64,000 nt of DNA from Stenotrophomonas maltophilia. GTDB lineage: Bacteria > Pseudomonadota > Gammaproteobacteria > Xanthomonadales > Xanthomonadaceae. Below are positions 7,523 to 16,031 of this stretch, in pieces. Position 1 is the stretch's first letter. The number at the start of each line of letters is the position of its first letter. The DNA is taken from positions 1,191,001 to 1,255,000 of the forward strand of contig NZ_CP154630.1 in NCBI RefSeq assembly GCF_039555535.1, in the 5' to 3' direction. A program made the position numbers and the translations under genes. The notes beneath the pieces are model-generated. The model was given only the letters and a program-made list of their open reading frames with translations, did not search any database and was not told the origin of the DNA.

Positions 7523-9016
7523 TCAGCAGCAGCCGTGGTCGCCGTGGCGGGTGCCGCTATCGGCGGCCACCGGCGAACCGCTGGTCTCGCCGCGCAGGCT
7601 GGCGGCGTAATGCTCGCTGATCACCTTGGATACGCAGGCGGTGACCTTCTTGCCCATCGGGATGTGCAGGAATTCGTTCGGGCCGTGCGCGTTGGAGTGC
7701 GGGCCGAGCACGCCGGTGATCATGAACTGCGCACCCGGGAACTTCTCGCCGAGCATGCCCATGAACGGGATCGAGCCGCCCTCGCCCATGTACATCGCCG
7801 GCTTGCCGAAGAAGGCCTGGCTGGCGTCGTCGATGGCCTGGGTCAGCCACGGCGCCATGGCCGGGGCGTTCCAGCCGGTGGAGGCCTTTTCAAGGTCCAG
7901 GGTGACCTGTGCGCCGTTCGGCGGGTCGCGCAGCAGCGCTTCCTTCAGCAGCTCGCCGCAGGTCTTGCCATCGGCGGTCGGCGGCAGGCGCAGCGACAGC
8001 TTCACCGAGGTCTGCGGGCGCAGCACGTTGCCGGCCGATTCCAGCGGCGGCATGCCGCCGACGCCGGTGACCGACAGCGCCGGGCGCCAGGTGCGGTTGA
8101 GCACCAGCTCGGTCAGGTCCTCGTTCATCGGGCGCAGGCCGTCGACCATCGGGAACTTCTCGAAGATCTCGGTATCGACCACTTCGGCGGCACGCTTGGC
8201 CTGCTCCTGGCGCTCGGCCGGGATCTCGACGTTCATGCCCTCGATCAGGATACGGCCGGTATCCTGGTCCTCGATGCGCGAAAGGATCTGGCGCAGCAGG
8301 CGGAAGCTGGATGGGATCACGCCGGAGGCATCGCCGGAATGCACGCCTTCGTTGAGCACCTTCACGGTGAAATTGCCGCCGGTCAGGCCGCGCAGCGAGG
8401 TGGTGCACCACAGCTGGTCGTAGTTGGCACAGCCCGAATCCAGGCAGACCACCAGCGAGGGCTTGCCGATGCGGTCGGCCAGGTGGTCGACGTAGGCCGG
8501 CAGATCGTAGCTGCCCGATTCTTCGCAGGCTTCGATCAGCACCACGCAACGCGCGTGCGGCAGGCCCTGGGCCTGCAGCGCCAGCACGGCGGCCAGCGAG
8601 CCGAAGATGGCGTAGCCGTCATCGGCGCCACCGCGGCCGTACAGCTTGTCACCGCGCAGCACCGGGGTCCACGGGCCGAGGTCGTCGTCCCAGCCGGTCA
8701 TTTCCGGCTGCTTGTCCAGGTGGCCATAGAGCAGGATGGTGTCGTCGCCGGTTTCGGCGCCGGTGGCCGGAATTTCCAGGAAGATCAGCGGGGTACGGCC
8801 TTCCAGGCGCACCACTTCAACCTTCAGGCCCGGCAGCTGCTGGGCCTTGGCCCAGTTCTCCATCAGGGTGACTGCCTGTTCCATGTAGCCGTTCTGCACC
8901 CAATTGGCGTCGAACATCGGCGACTTGTTGGGAATGCGGATGTAGTCGACCAACTGCGGGACGATCTCGCTGTCCCACTTGTCATTGACGAATTGGCCGA
9001 GCTTGGCGCTGTCCAT
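7523..9016 (-). CDS. M20-family metallopeptidase (dipeptidase-like)
   Basis: The 497-residue cytoplasmic hydrolase has the M20 di-metal site: LLYGHLDKQPE (first His, Asp), RGGADDGYA (bridging Asp) and ACEESGS (catalytic Glu and metal Glu), with a later ALGPHSNAHGPNEF-type His block (seen as VLGPHSNAHGPNE). This fits carnosinase/succinyl-DAP-like dipeptidases; the true substrate cannot be told. The ATG at 9016 follows CCGGAG at good spacing. The frame stays open upstream but has no similarity. The C-terminus HGDHGCC is His/Cys-rich and looks metal-binding. No signal peptide is present. A long perfect hairpin (7477-7507) lies just downstream. Confidence 0.9.
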   Translation of the reverse strand: MDSAKLGQFVNDKWDSEIVPQLVDYIRIPNKSPMFDANWVQNGYMEQAVTLMENWAKAQQLPGLKVEVVRLEGRTPLIFLEIPATGAETGDDTILLYGHLDKQPEMTGWDDDLGPWTPVLRGDKLYGRGGADDGYAIFGSLAAVLALQAQGLPHARCVVLIEACEESGSYDLPAYVDHLADRIGKPSLVVCLDSGCANYDQLWCTTSLRGLTGGNFTVKVLNEGVHSGDASGVIPSSFRLLRQILSRIEDQDTGRILIEGMNVEIPAERQEQAKRAAEVVDTEIFEKFPMVDGLRPMNEDLTELVLNRTWRPALSVTGVGGMPPLESAGNVLRPQTSVKLSLRLPPTADGKTCGELLKEALLRDPPNGAQVTLDLEKASTGWNAPAMAPWLTQAIDDASQAFFGKPAMYMGEGGSIPFMGMLGEKFPGAQFMITGVLGPHSNAHGPNEFLHIPMGKKVTACVSKVISEHYAASLRGETSGSPVAADSGTRHGDHGCC

Positions 9017-9216
9017 CTGAAACTCCGGTTGCATGGGCTGTGATCGCGCCATTCTACGCCTGTGCCGGGGTAGGGTTTTTCCTACATCACGTCGGGTATT
9101 TGGCTGGCTTACGGAAATACGGGAAACCGATAGGCTGTGCACATGTGGTGACGGACACTGTTCCTGCCGACGGGATTGCCGGTCGGGACGGCCAGAATCA
9201 CAAGGAGATACACGTT

Positions 9217-9543
9217 GTGCCTTGGTTTGTCGTGTTGAGGGTGCTGGTACTGGTAGTGGGGATCGCTGGGGCGCATGCCGCCGAACCGATCGACATCAAC
9301 CGCGCCGATGCCCAGGCGCTGCAGCAGGGATTGACGATGGTCGGAGCCGCCAAGGCCGAGGCGATCGTCGAGCACCGGCGCAGACACGGCCCGTTTCATC
9401 GCGTCGAGGACCTGACGCAGGTGAAGGGAATAGGGAATGCAATCGTCGAACGGAATCGACAGCGGATCACCGTAGGCAACAGGTTGTTGCCGGCGGATCC
9501 GGTACCCGGATCGGTACCGGTGCGAACCGTACCCAGGCGCTGA
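9217..9543 (+). CDS. ComEA-like helix-hairpin-helix protein
   Basis: The 108-residue product begins with a hydrophobic export segment (VVLRVLVLVVGIAGAHA). A helix-hairpin-helix DNA-binding unit follows: IDINRADAQALQQGLTMVGAAKAEAIVEHR then FHRVEDLTQVKGIGNAIVERN. Exported ComEA proteins bind incoming DNA in natural transformation. The GTG at 9217 is chosen because AAGGAG (9202-9207) lies 9 nt upstream; the open frame before it overlaps the promoter area of the divergent peptidase. In this orphan setting, with no comEC nearby, a role in DNA uptake is plausible but not shown. Confidence 0.82.
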   Translation: MPWFVVLRVLVLVVGIAGAHAAEPIDINRADAQALQQGLTMVGAAKAEAIVEHRRRHGPFHRVEDLTQVKGIGNAIVERNRQRITVGNRLLPADPVPGSVPVRTVPRR

Positions 9544-9895
9544 CAGCAGGAATCGTCGGAACCGGCAGGAAGCTGGTTCACCGGACACAGGCAGGACGCC
9601 TGTGCCCACCGACCGCCGCAGGACGCGGCACCAATCACCAGGATGGTGGCATCACAGACCTGTGGAAGGGGCTGAGATACAAACAGGACCGACGCGGCCG
9701 CGTGCAGGATGCAACGCTACCCCCAGAGCGCAGGATGCGAGGGGGCGGCAGCAGGCCGACAGGGACGTAACGATTGCCCGGTACGACACATGGCTGTGTC
9801 GCCGGGCAGTTTCATTTCCGGCGCCCGGTTTTGCCGCGGCCACCACGGGGCGATGGTGTACGGTGGCCGCTCCGCATGGAAAGGACACCCGCTGG
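9544..9895 (+). other. Gap of 352 bases with one strong hairpin
   Basis: No credible gene is visible; the open frames here lack start signals and have no recognisable content. A stem at 9776-9807 (GCCCGG and CGACAC arms pairing with GTGTCG and CCGGGC, with a 2-nt bulge) is followed by AGTTTCATTT, which could be a weak terminator for the ComEA-like gene. The promoter for the next gene presumably lies after it, but I see no confident -35/-10 pair. Confidence 0.5.
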
Positions 9896-10981
9896 ATGTT
9901 TCCGCATCGCCCCACGACCCTGATGCTCGCCCTTGCACTGGCCCTGCCGCTGCTGGCCCAGGCCGCTGCACCGACGCCGGCCGCCAAACCCGCGGCTGCC
10001 GCTGCGGCCACCCCCGAGGTACGCGGGCCGACCGACCTGAAGCCGGGCGAATACCTGTGGCATCCGGAAATCTCGCCGACCGGCCCGATCGTGCTGGTGG
10101 TCAGCCTCGATGAGCAGCGCGCCTATGTGTACCGCAACGGCATCGCCATCGGCCTGACCACGATCAGCTCGGGCAAGGCCGGGCACGAAACACCAACCGG
10201 TGTGTTCACCATCCTGCAGAAGGACAAGGACCACAAGTCCAACCTCTACAACAGCGCGCCGATGCCGTACATGCAGCGGCTGACCTGGGACGGCATCGCC
10301 CTGCATGGCGGCAGCCTGCCCGGGCATCCGGCCTCGCATGGCTGCGTGCGCCTGCCGCAGGCCTTCGCGCAGAAGCTGTTCAGCGAAACCCAGCGCGGCG
10401 ATACCGTGGTCGTGGCCGATGCCAAGAGCTCGCCGATGACTCTGGCCTATCCGTCGGTGCTGGCGCCGGTCAACGCACGTGGCCAGGCCTTGCCGGAGAC
10501 CGAGGGCGGCGCGCCGGCGCAGGCCTGGTGGGATGACAGCGCGGCCCCGGCCGGGCAGGTCGGCATCCTGGTCAGCCTGCACGACCAGCGCCTGTACGTG
10601 CTGCGCGATGGCGTGATGATCGGCGAGTCGCCGTTGAAGGCCGACGCGCTGCCGGCGTTCCAGGGCACCACCCTGTTCGTGATGGGGCAGGGTTACAGTG
10701 ATACCCCCAGCCCGCTGGACGCGAACCAGCGCCTGCACCAGTGGACGGCCTACCCGCTGCTGGGCCAGGACCGTGCCCAGGCCACGCCGGACCTGCTGGC
10801 CACGCCCTCGCTGCCGATGGCGCTGCCGACCGATTTCGCTCGCCAGCTGTACCAGGTGCTGGTGCCGGGCACGACCCTGCTGGTCACCTCGCTGCCGGCG
10901 GTCCGCCCAAGCCCGGCTGAATCCGGAATGCAGCCGGTCTTGGAATCCGAGCCGCCAGGGTCCACCCTCAAGGGCAACTGA
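9896..10981 (+). CDS. Exported L,D-transpeptidase with a degenerate second YkuD-like half
   Basis: The 361-residue protein has an export signal (LALALALPLLAQA) and an Ala/Pro linker (residues 23-42). An L,D-transpeptidase (YkuD) domain follows at about residues 62-176, with His137, His148 and catalytic Cys150 in the block HGGSLPGHPASHGCVRL. Such enzymes form 3-3 crosslinks or attach proteins to peptidoglycan in the periplasm. Residues 219-245 repeat the start of the domain (SLHDQRLYVLRDGVMIG against SLDEQRAYVYRNGIAIG), but no second His/Cys active site follows, so this half is probably structural. A second transpeptidase-like gene starts 17 nt downstream, implying an operon. Confidence 0.88.
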   Translation: MFPHRPTTLMLALALALPLLAQAAAPTPAAKPAAAAAATPEVRGPTDLKPGEYLWHPEISPTGPIVLVVSLDEQRAYVYRNGIAIGLTTISSGKAGHETPTGVFTILQKDKDHKSNLYNSAPMPYMQRLTWDGIALHGGSLPGHPASHGCVRLPQAFAQKLFSETQRGDTVVVADAKSSPMTLAYPSVLAPVNARGQALPETEGGAPAQAWWDDSAAPAGQVGILVSLHDQRLYVLRDGVMIGESPLKADALPAFQGTTLFVMGQGYSDTPSPLDANQRLHQWTAYPLLGQDRAQATPDLLATPSLPMALPTDFARQLYQVLVPGTTLLVTSLPAVRPSPAESGMQPVLESEPPGSTLKGN

Positions 10982-10998
10982 GTCCCCTCGTTGTGCCC

Positions 10999-11724
10999 AT
11001 GACTGCATCCCGCCTGTGCCGGCTGGCCGCGTTCGGCCTGCTGGCGACCTCGGCCAGCGCCCCGGCGCTGGCACAGACGCCCGCCCTCGCCACCTCTGCC
11101 GATGATCTGGCTGCCCTGCTGTCGCGCAGTGCGCCCAAGGCCGACCGCCACGTGCTGCAGCTGGCGGCGCACGCCATGCGCTGTGCGTTGCAGCGGCCGG
11201 AACTGGGCATCAATGGTGATCGCCTCAGCGTGATCGATTACTCGCGCCCGTCCACCGAGCCGCGGCTGTGGGTGTTCGACCTGGCCCATCAGCGCCTGTT
11301 GTTCGAAGAATGGGTGGCGCATGGCCGCAACAGCGGCGAGAACCGCACCGAGCACTTCTCCAACCGCGACGGCAGTTTCATGTCCAGTCTCGGCGCGTTC
11401 ACCGCGCAGGAGACCTACATGGGCGGCAATGGATATTCGCTGCGCCTGGCCGGTCTGGAACCGGGCTTCAATGACCGCGCGCGTGACCGAGCGATCGTCA
11501 TCCATGGTGCGCCGTACGTGAACCCGGCTACCGCGCAGCTGCAGGGGCGGCTGGGACGCAGCCTGGGTTGCCCGGCGGTGCGGCTGTCGGTGGCCAAGCC
11601 GCTGATCGATGCGTTGCGTGGTGGCACGATGGTGTTTGCTTACTACCCCGACCAGGATTGGCTGAAGCACTCGCAGCTGCTGGCCGGCGGGTGCGGTGGC
11701 CAGGGCACGCTCGCCACGCGGTGA
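10999..11724 (+). CDS. Murein L,D-transpeptidase catalytic-domain family protein (YkuD_2 type)
   Basis: The 241-residue product carries a signal peptide (about residues 1-25, ending APALAQ). Near its C-terminus are the conserved IVIHGAPYVN and RSLGCPAVR motifs, with His and Cys positioned as in L,D-transpeptidases of the YkuD_2 family. The middle has the family-like FDLAHQRLLFEEWVAHG and ENRTEHFSN. It probably acts on peptidoglycan in the periplasm, but few members are characterised. The ATG at 10999 is used; the GTG at 10993 is an alternative. It sits directly after another transpeptidase of a different family. Confidence 0.85.
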   Translation: MTASRLCRLAAFGLLATSASAPALAQTPALATSADDLAALLSRSAPKADRHVLQLAAHAMRCALQRPELGINGDRLSVIDYSRPSTEPRLWVFDLAHQRLLFEEWVAHGRNSGENRTEHFSNRDGSFMSSLGAFTAQETYMGGNGYSLRLAGLEPGFNDRARDRAIVIHGAPYVNPATAQLQGRLGRSLGCPAVRLSVAKPLIDALRGGTMVFAYYPDQDWLKHSQLLAGGCGGQGTLATR

Positions 11725-11758
11725 TGCACGACGGCGCGCGGCATGATGCAATGCGTGG

Positions 11759-12364
11759 ATGAACATCGACTCCCTGCTGCACACTCCGAGCCAGGTCATT
11801 TCCAGCCTGGACTATCGCCGCGAACGCTGGCGGAATGGACTTGGCTGGACCCGCGAGATCCTGCGCCTGCCTGCGGAGGGCGATGACTGGGCGCTGCGCC
11901 TGTCGGTGGCCGAGATCGAGCAGGACGCCGCGTTCTCCGCCTTCCCCGGCGTGGAGCGCGAGCTGGTGCTGCTGCAGGGCAATGGCGTGCGCCTGCGCTT
12001 CGACGATGGCCGCGTTGCCGAGGTGCTGCCGCCGCATGGACGGGTGCGCTTTGCCGGCGAGGAAACCCTGCACGGTGAACTGGTCGATGGCACCACCCAC
12101 GACTTCAACCTGATGTGGAAGCGCGAGCTGCTGCAGGCCGAACTGCTGCACCGGCCACTGGTGGGCGCGATGTTCTTCTTCTGCGAACCGGGCGTGGCCT
12201 GGGCGCTGCATCTGCTGTCCGGTCAGGCGGAGTTCGGTGCCGACAGCGGCCTGCCCGCGCTACGGGCCGGCGATACCGCGTGGTTGGCGGCCGGCGAGCG
12301 TCAGCGGCACGCGTTGCAGGGCGGTGGCGAGTTGTTGGCGATACGGGTGGCGAGCGCCGGGTAG
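11759..12364 (+). CDS. HutD/Ves family protein
   Basis: The 201-residue, cupin-like protein has the family signature near the N-terminus (ERWRNGLGWTREI), WALRLSVAEIEQDAAFSAFPG and a HDFNLMWKR block. HutD proteins are associated with histidine utilisation or cold response (Ves), but their molecular role is unclear, and no hut genes are near. The TAG stop at 12362-12364 is supplied by the GTAG sequence of the repeat that starts there, so the insertion of that repeat may have set the C-terminus. Confidence 0.85.
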   Translation: MNIDSLLHTPSQVISSLDYRRERWRNGLGWTREILRLPAEGDDWALRLSVAEIEQDAAFSAFPGVERELVLLQGNGVRLRFDDGRVAEVLPPHGRVRFAGEETLHGELVDGTTHDFNLMWKRELLQAELLHRPLVGAMFFFCEPGVAWALHLLSGQAEFGADSGLPALRAGDTAWLAAGERQRHALQGGGELLAIRVASAG

Positions 12365-12412
12365 CGCCGGACCATGCCCGGCGTCATGGTGCGAACCAAG
12401 GTTCGCACCCAC
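12362..12412. repeat. SMAG-like GTAG palindrome plus second palindrome
   Basis: A GTAGCGCCGGACCATGCCCGGCG-type imperfect palindrome overlaps the hutD-like stop codon. It is followed by a perfect palindrome around 12390-12410 of the GTGCGAACC/GGTTCGCAC type. Both families recur in this window. Confidence 0.75.
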
Positions 12413-12430
12413 CAGAGAGCATTTGTGGTT

Positions 12431-12469
12431 GGGGTCAGAGCCCTTTCCTGCGGAAAGGGATCCGACCCC
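12431..12469. repeat. RAYT-type REP palindrome (GGGGTCAG/CTGACCCC family)
   Basis: A 39-nt palindrome with arms of the form GGGGTCAGAGCCCTTTCC and its near-complement. It is the same family that flanks the RAYT gene at 26.1 kb, and lies between the 3' ends of convergent hutD-like and flavoreductase genes. Confidence 0.8.
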
Positions 12470-12479
12470 GAGGGTTCGT

Positions 12480-14084
12480 TCAATACACATCGCGCCGGTA
12501 GCGACCGGCCAGCAGCAGCGCTTCCTTGCCCGAAATACCCAGCACCTGCTCGATCACCGCATCCACCGCCGGGGCCATGCCCTGCAGGCTGCCGCAGACC
12601 AGGATCGTGGCGCCTTCATCCACCCACTGCCGCAGCGTTGCCGCTTCGGCCAGCAGCCGGTCCTGCACATAGCGATGCGCGCCGCCGTCGCGGCTGAACA
12701 CGGCATCCAACCGCGCCAGTGAGCCGTCGGCCAGCATTGCCTGCAGTTCTTCACCGAAGTGGAAGTCATGCGCGGCGGTGCGCTCACCGAACAGCAGCCA
12801 GGTCCGTCGTGCGCCACTGCGGATACGTTCGTGCAGATGCGCGCGCAGGCCGGCAATGCCGGTGCCGTTGCCGATCAACAGCAGCGGCACGTTGGCGGCC
12901 ACGCCATGGAAGTTGTCGTTGCGACGCAGCCGCAGCTGCACCGGTTCGCCGATGGCCGCGTGGTCGCACAGCCAGCCGCTGCCGATGCCAGGCGTGCCGT
13001 CCGCGCGCAGCTGTCGGCGCAGCAGCAGCTCGACCGCACCGTCGGCCATCACCGAGGCGATCGAGTACTCGCGATGGGGCAGCGGTTGCAGGGTCGCCAG
13101 CAATGCGGGCAGATCACCTGGGGGAACCAATGAGGGCAGGTGCGAGCGCGCGACGCGTGCCAGCAACGTCTGCCCATCATCCAGCACGGTATCCGCATCG
13201 AAGCGTTGCGCGTCCAGCCACGCGCGCGCGATGTGGCGGGCGTGTTGTGGCCCGATCTCGGCGATGTCACCGGCCTGCCACTGCGCATCTGCATCGGCCG
13301 GAGGCTGCAGGCGCAGCCAATACACGGGGCCGCCGGGGCTGCCCGGATTCAGATGCTCACGTTGCAGCAGCGTCCACGGCTGGTACTCGGCCGGGCTCCA
13401 GTCGGGCAGTTCACTGGCGCCGCCGGCAAGTTGTCCCAGCAACTGCTGCCAATGGCGCAGTGCCGCCGGATCGGCGTTGTCGACTTCGATCGCGTCGAAC
13501 AGCGGATGCGCGCCGTGCTGGCGCAGCCAAGTGTCCAGCTGGTGGCCGAATCCGCAGAAGTGGCCATAGCTGCGGTCGCCCAGCGCGAGCACGCCGTAGT
13601 GCAGGTGCTGCAGCGAAGGCGGCGCGGCCATCACCCCGCGCAGGAACGGCAGGGCATGATCGGGTGGGTCGCCTTCGCCAGTGGTGCTGGCGATGAACAA
13701 TGCACGCTGGCTACCGGCCAGCAAGGTGGCGTCGACCTCATGCAGGCCTCGCACGCGCACCGGCACGCCGGCACCACGCAATGCCTCGGCACTGCGTTCG
13801 GCCAGTTCGCGGGCGAAGCCCGTCTGGCTGGACCAGACCAGCAGGATCGGTGCGACGTCGGCAGAGGCAGCATCGTCGCGCGGTCGCCCACGCCACCACA
13901 GTGCGGCACAGGCCAGCGCATACAACGCGGTGGCGATGATCGCGACCTGCGTTTGCCGTGCAGGTGGCGCGCCCTGCCACCAGGCTTCGCTGAGGTGCAG
14001 GCGCAACAGCGCCCAGGCGATCAGCGCCAGCAGGATCAGTACAAGCGCGTTGCCGAGCAGCGCGCGCGACGGCCGTGCGCTCAT
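12480..14084 (-). CDS. Membrane-anchored flavodoxin/FNR-type reductase (sulfite reductase alpha-like)
   Basis: The 534-residue protein has two N-terminal transmembrane helices (about residues 10-27 and 47-64). A flavodoxin FMN domain follows (SSQTGFARELAERSAEAL, STTGEGDPPD, ALGDRSYGHFCGFGHQ), then a ferredoxin-reductase-like part with the FAD motif REYSIAS and the NADP-binding motifs IGNGTGIAGLR and LVCGSLQGMA. It resembles CysJ/P450-reductase cores, but the membrane anchor and the missing cysI partner argue against assimilatory sulfite reduction. It is the last gene of the PepSY-DUF2271-DUF4198-ApbE row and overlaps apbE by 4 nt. I infer electron delivery from NADPH to an inner-membrane or periplasmic acceptor, plausibly ferric siderophore. 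Confidence 0.85.
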   Translation of the reverse strand: MSARPSRALLGNALVLILLALIAWALLRLHLSEAWWQGAPPARQTQVAIIATALYALACAALWWRGRPRDDAASADVAPILLVWSSQTGFARELAERSAEALRGAGVPVRVRGLHEVDATLLAGSQRALFIASTTGEGDPPDHALPFLRGVMAAPPSLQHLHYGVLALGDRSYGHFCGFGHQLDTWLRQHGAHPLFDAIEVDNADPAALRHWQQLLGQLAGGASELPDWSPAEYQPWTLLQREHLNPGSPGGPVYWLRLQPPADADAQWQAGDIAEIGPQHARHIARAWLDAQRFDADTVLDDGQTLLARVARSHLPSLVPPGDLPALLATLQPLPHREYSIASVMADGAVELLLRRQLRADGTPGIGSGWLCDHAAIGEPVQLRLRRNDNFHGVAANVPLLLIGNGTGIAGLRAHLHERIRSGARRTWLLFGERTAAHDFHFGEELQAMLADGSLARLDAVFSRDGGAHRYVQDRLLAEAATLRQWVDEGATILVCGSLQGMAPAVDAVIEQVLGISGKEALLLAGRYRRDVY

Positions 14085-15052
14085 GCGTCCTGCTCGTCGA
14101 GCAGGCGCTGGAAGGCGCTGCTGAGAAATTCGTGCGGGCCATCCGCTGCGCGATGCAGGTAGCGTGCGGCCAGTCCTTCGCGTTCGGCCAGCGCCATGCC
14201 GTGCTCGCGGCCTAGTACGGTCAGTGCGGTGGCCCAGGCATCAGCATGCATCGCGTCGTCGGCGACCACCGTCACTGCCGCTGCAACCTGGCGCACCGGT
14301 CTGCCAGAGCGCGGGTCCAGGCTGTGACTGTAAGCCTCGCCATCGGCCTGGTACTGGTGCCAGCGATCACCGGAGGTGGCCACCGCCTTGTCCTCCAGCG
14401 CCAGCACCCGCGGTGGTGTTTCGGTGTGCGCGTCTTCTTCCGGTGCGGATTCCACCAGTACGCGCCAGGGGTGGCCGTCGGGCTTGCGGCCGTAGCCGGC
14501 CAGTTCGCCACCGACCTCGATCAGTGCAGCAGCGATGCCCTGATCGCGCAGCCAGGCGGCCACGTGATCGACGCCGAAGCCCTTGGCGATCGCAGAGAGA
14601 TCCAGTTCCAGTCCACCCGGTTGCAGCAGCGCATCGTCCTGCCACTGCAGGTGCTGCCAACCGCAGCGATCACGCGTGGCCTGCAGGGTAGCGTCGTTGG
14701 GCTGGCGGCGTTCGCCAGCATGTGCACCGAAACCCCACAGTGCCACCAACGGGCCGACGGTGGGATCGAATGCACCATCGCTGGCGGCGGCGATGGCCTG
14801 TGCGCAGGCCAGCACCTGGCGGGTCTCAGCCGGCAGCACGCACCATTGGCCAGCGTTGGCGCGGTTGTAGCGGCTCAGGTCCGAGCCGGGCTCCCAGGTG
14901 CTCATCTGCGCGACCACCTCGTCCAGCCGCGCCTGGATGCCGGCATGCAGCGGGTGCAGGTCGCGCTGGCGCGGCGCGACCAGCGACACGCTCCAGGTGG
15001 TGCCCATGGTGGTGCCACCGAGGCGGGCGATGTCGAGCTGGGGATCGGTCAT
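14081..15052 (-). CDS. apbE: FAD:protein FMN transferase ApbE
   Basis: ApbE attaches FMN from FAD covalently to Thr/Ser of target redox proteins, in a Mg-dependent reaction in the periplasm. The 323-residue product has family blocks: TTMGTTWSVSL near the N-terminus, DGAFDPTVGPLVALWGFG, LDLSAIAKGFGVDHVA, IEVGGELAGYG, VATSGDRW and YSHSLDPRSGRPV. No classical signal peptide or lipobox is seen, so its location is uncertain. It overlaps the flavoreductase by 4 nt. None of the neighbouring gene products shows the usual S/T-GA-S/T-x-T flavinylation motif, so its substrate is not evident here. Confidence 0.93.
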   Translation of the reverse strand: MTDPQLDIARLGGTTMGTTWSVSLVAPRQRDLHPLHAGIQARLDEVVAQMSTWEPGSDLSRYNRANAGQWCVLPAETRQVLACAQAIAAASDGAFDPTVGPLVALWGFGAHAGERRQPNDATLQATRDRCGWQHLQWQDDALLQPGGLELDLSAIAKGFGVDHVAAWLRDQGIAAALIEVGGELAGYGRKPDGHPWRVLVESAPEEDAHTETPPRVLALEDKAVATSGDRWHQYQADGEAYSHSLDPRSGRPVRQVAAAVTVVADDAMHADAWATALTVLGREHGMALAEREGLAARYLHRAADGPHEFLSSAFQRLLDEQDA

Positions 15053-15070
15053 GGTGGTGTGCTGCAGATG

Positions 15071-15094
15071 CGATGCCGGGGCTGCCCGGCATCG
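15071..15094. repeat. Perfect hairpin between apbE and the DUF4198 gene
   Basis: A 10-bp perfect stem (CGATGCCGGG/CCCGGCATCG) with a 4-nt loop lies in the 54-nt spacer inside the operon. It is REP-like and could stabilise the upstream message; no T-run follows. Confidence 0.6.
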
Positions 15095-15106
15095 CGTTCC
15101 ACGTCA

Positions 15107-15910
15107 TTACTGCGGCAGCACTTCCAGCGTGGCCACGTAGCTCAGGCGGCGCTTGGCGGCTTGCTTCACCGAGGTCTTGTTGTCCTCGGTGCCGGTTTCC
15201 AGCCAGTACATGCCAGCTTCCGGCCAGGTCACCTTGATCTCGCCCTTGGCATCGCTGGTGACCTTCAGTTCGTCCTGCGCGTTGCGGTAGCGGGTGGCGC
15301 CACGCACGATCTCGAATTCCAGGCCGGCGGCCGGCTTGCCGTCGACCAGCACGCGGAAGGTGGCTTCCTCGCCGGCGAACAGGTCGTTCGGGTGGCCGAC
15401 GGCGACCAGCTCGATGCCACGGTTGGTGGGCTTCAGCGCGGTGTCGTTCGGCGCACCGTTGGTGACGAAGGTCTCCACGCGGCCCACCGACTGGCTCACT
15501 TCCAGCTTCTTTGCGTCCTTGGGCAGTTCGCCGAAGGTGGCGGCGGTACCGCGCCAGCGCTTGCGCTCGCCGTTCTGTTCGTAGGTGGCGAACAGGCCGT
15601 CGTTGACTGAGGCGATGCGGTAGGTGCCCGCCTGCTTCAGTTCGAGGTCGAACACGCTGCGGTACTTGCCGGTGGCCGCGTTCTGCGGCTGCACGGTGCT
15701 GCCGTCCGGCGCGGTGATCACCACCGACTCCAGGCGCAGCGGCACGTGGTTGAAGTAGAACAGGTCGTTGGAGACCGCACCGTCGACAGTGATCCACGGC
15801 GCGCTGCCGGCGATCACGGTCTGCGAGGGCAGCAGCCAGGCCTTGTGGGCCAGGGCGGAGAAGGGAAGGGCAGCGGCCAGGGCGGCGGCGAGGACGAGCG
15901 TGCGCTTCAT
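15107..15910 (-). CDS. Exported DUF4198-family protein
   Basis: The 267-residue protein has a signal peptide ([22 protein letters not shown]) followed by [10 protein letters not shown], the typical start of mature DUF4198 proteins. Two Ig/CNA-like beta regions follow, with [18 protein letters not shown] resembling transthyretin-like repeats. Such proteins are often periplasmic and occur with TonB receptors for metals (some were called NikM/CbtA-like). No cysteine or catalytic site is visible. The ATG at 15910 starts the signal peptide; the frame continues upstream through a REP pair and is rejected there. It sits between a DUF2271 protein and ApbE. Confidence 0.85.
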   Translation of the reverse strand: MKRTLVLAAALAAALPFSALAHKAWLLPSQTVIAGSAPWITVDGAVSNDLFYFNHVPLRLESVVITAPDGSTVQPQNAATGKYRSVFDLELKQAGTYRIASVNDGLFATYEQNGERKRWRGTAATFGELPKDAKKLEVSQSVGRVETFVTNGAPNDTALKPTNRGIELVAVGHPNDLFAGEEATFRVLVDGKPAAGLEFEIVRGATRYRNAQDELKVTSDAKGEIKVTWPEAGMYWLETGTEDNKTSVKQAAKRRLSYVATLEVLPQ

Positions 15911-15930
15911 GCGGAGGACTCCAGTTGGAA

Positions 15931-16020
15931 GGGGTCGGATCCCTTTCCAACGGAGAGGGCTCTGATCCCGGGGATGTGGCGATGGGGTCAGAGCCCTTCC
16001 TGTGGAAGGGATCTGACCCC
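15931..16020. repeat. Pair of RAYT-type REP palindromes (15931-15969 and 15984-16020)
   Basis: Two copies of the GGGGTCAG/CTGACCCC family are separated by 14 nt. The first has the variant GGGGTCGGATCCC and the second GGGGTCAGAGCCC, so the two run head-to-head as in a BIME. They lie between DUF2271 and DUF4198 genes inside an apparent operon. Confidence 0.82.
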
Positions 16021-16031
16021 GGAACAAACGG

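Noticed and set aside
12480..14084. Sulfite reductase CysJ for cysteine synthesis
   Set aside because: It has two membrane helices and no cysI or cysH neighbour, and sits in an ApbE/PepSY row; a redox role in iron handling fits better.
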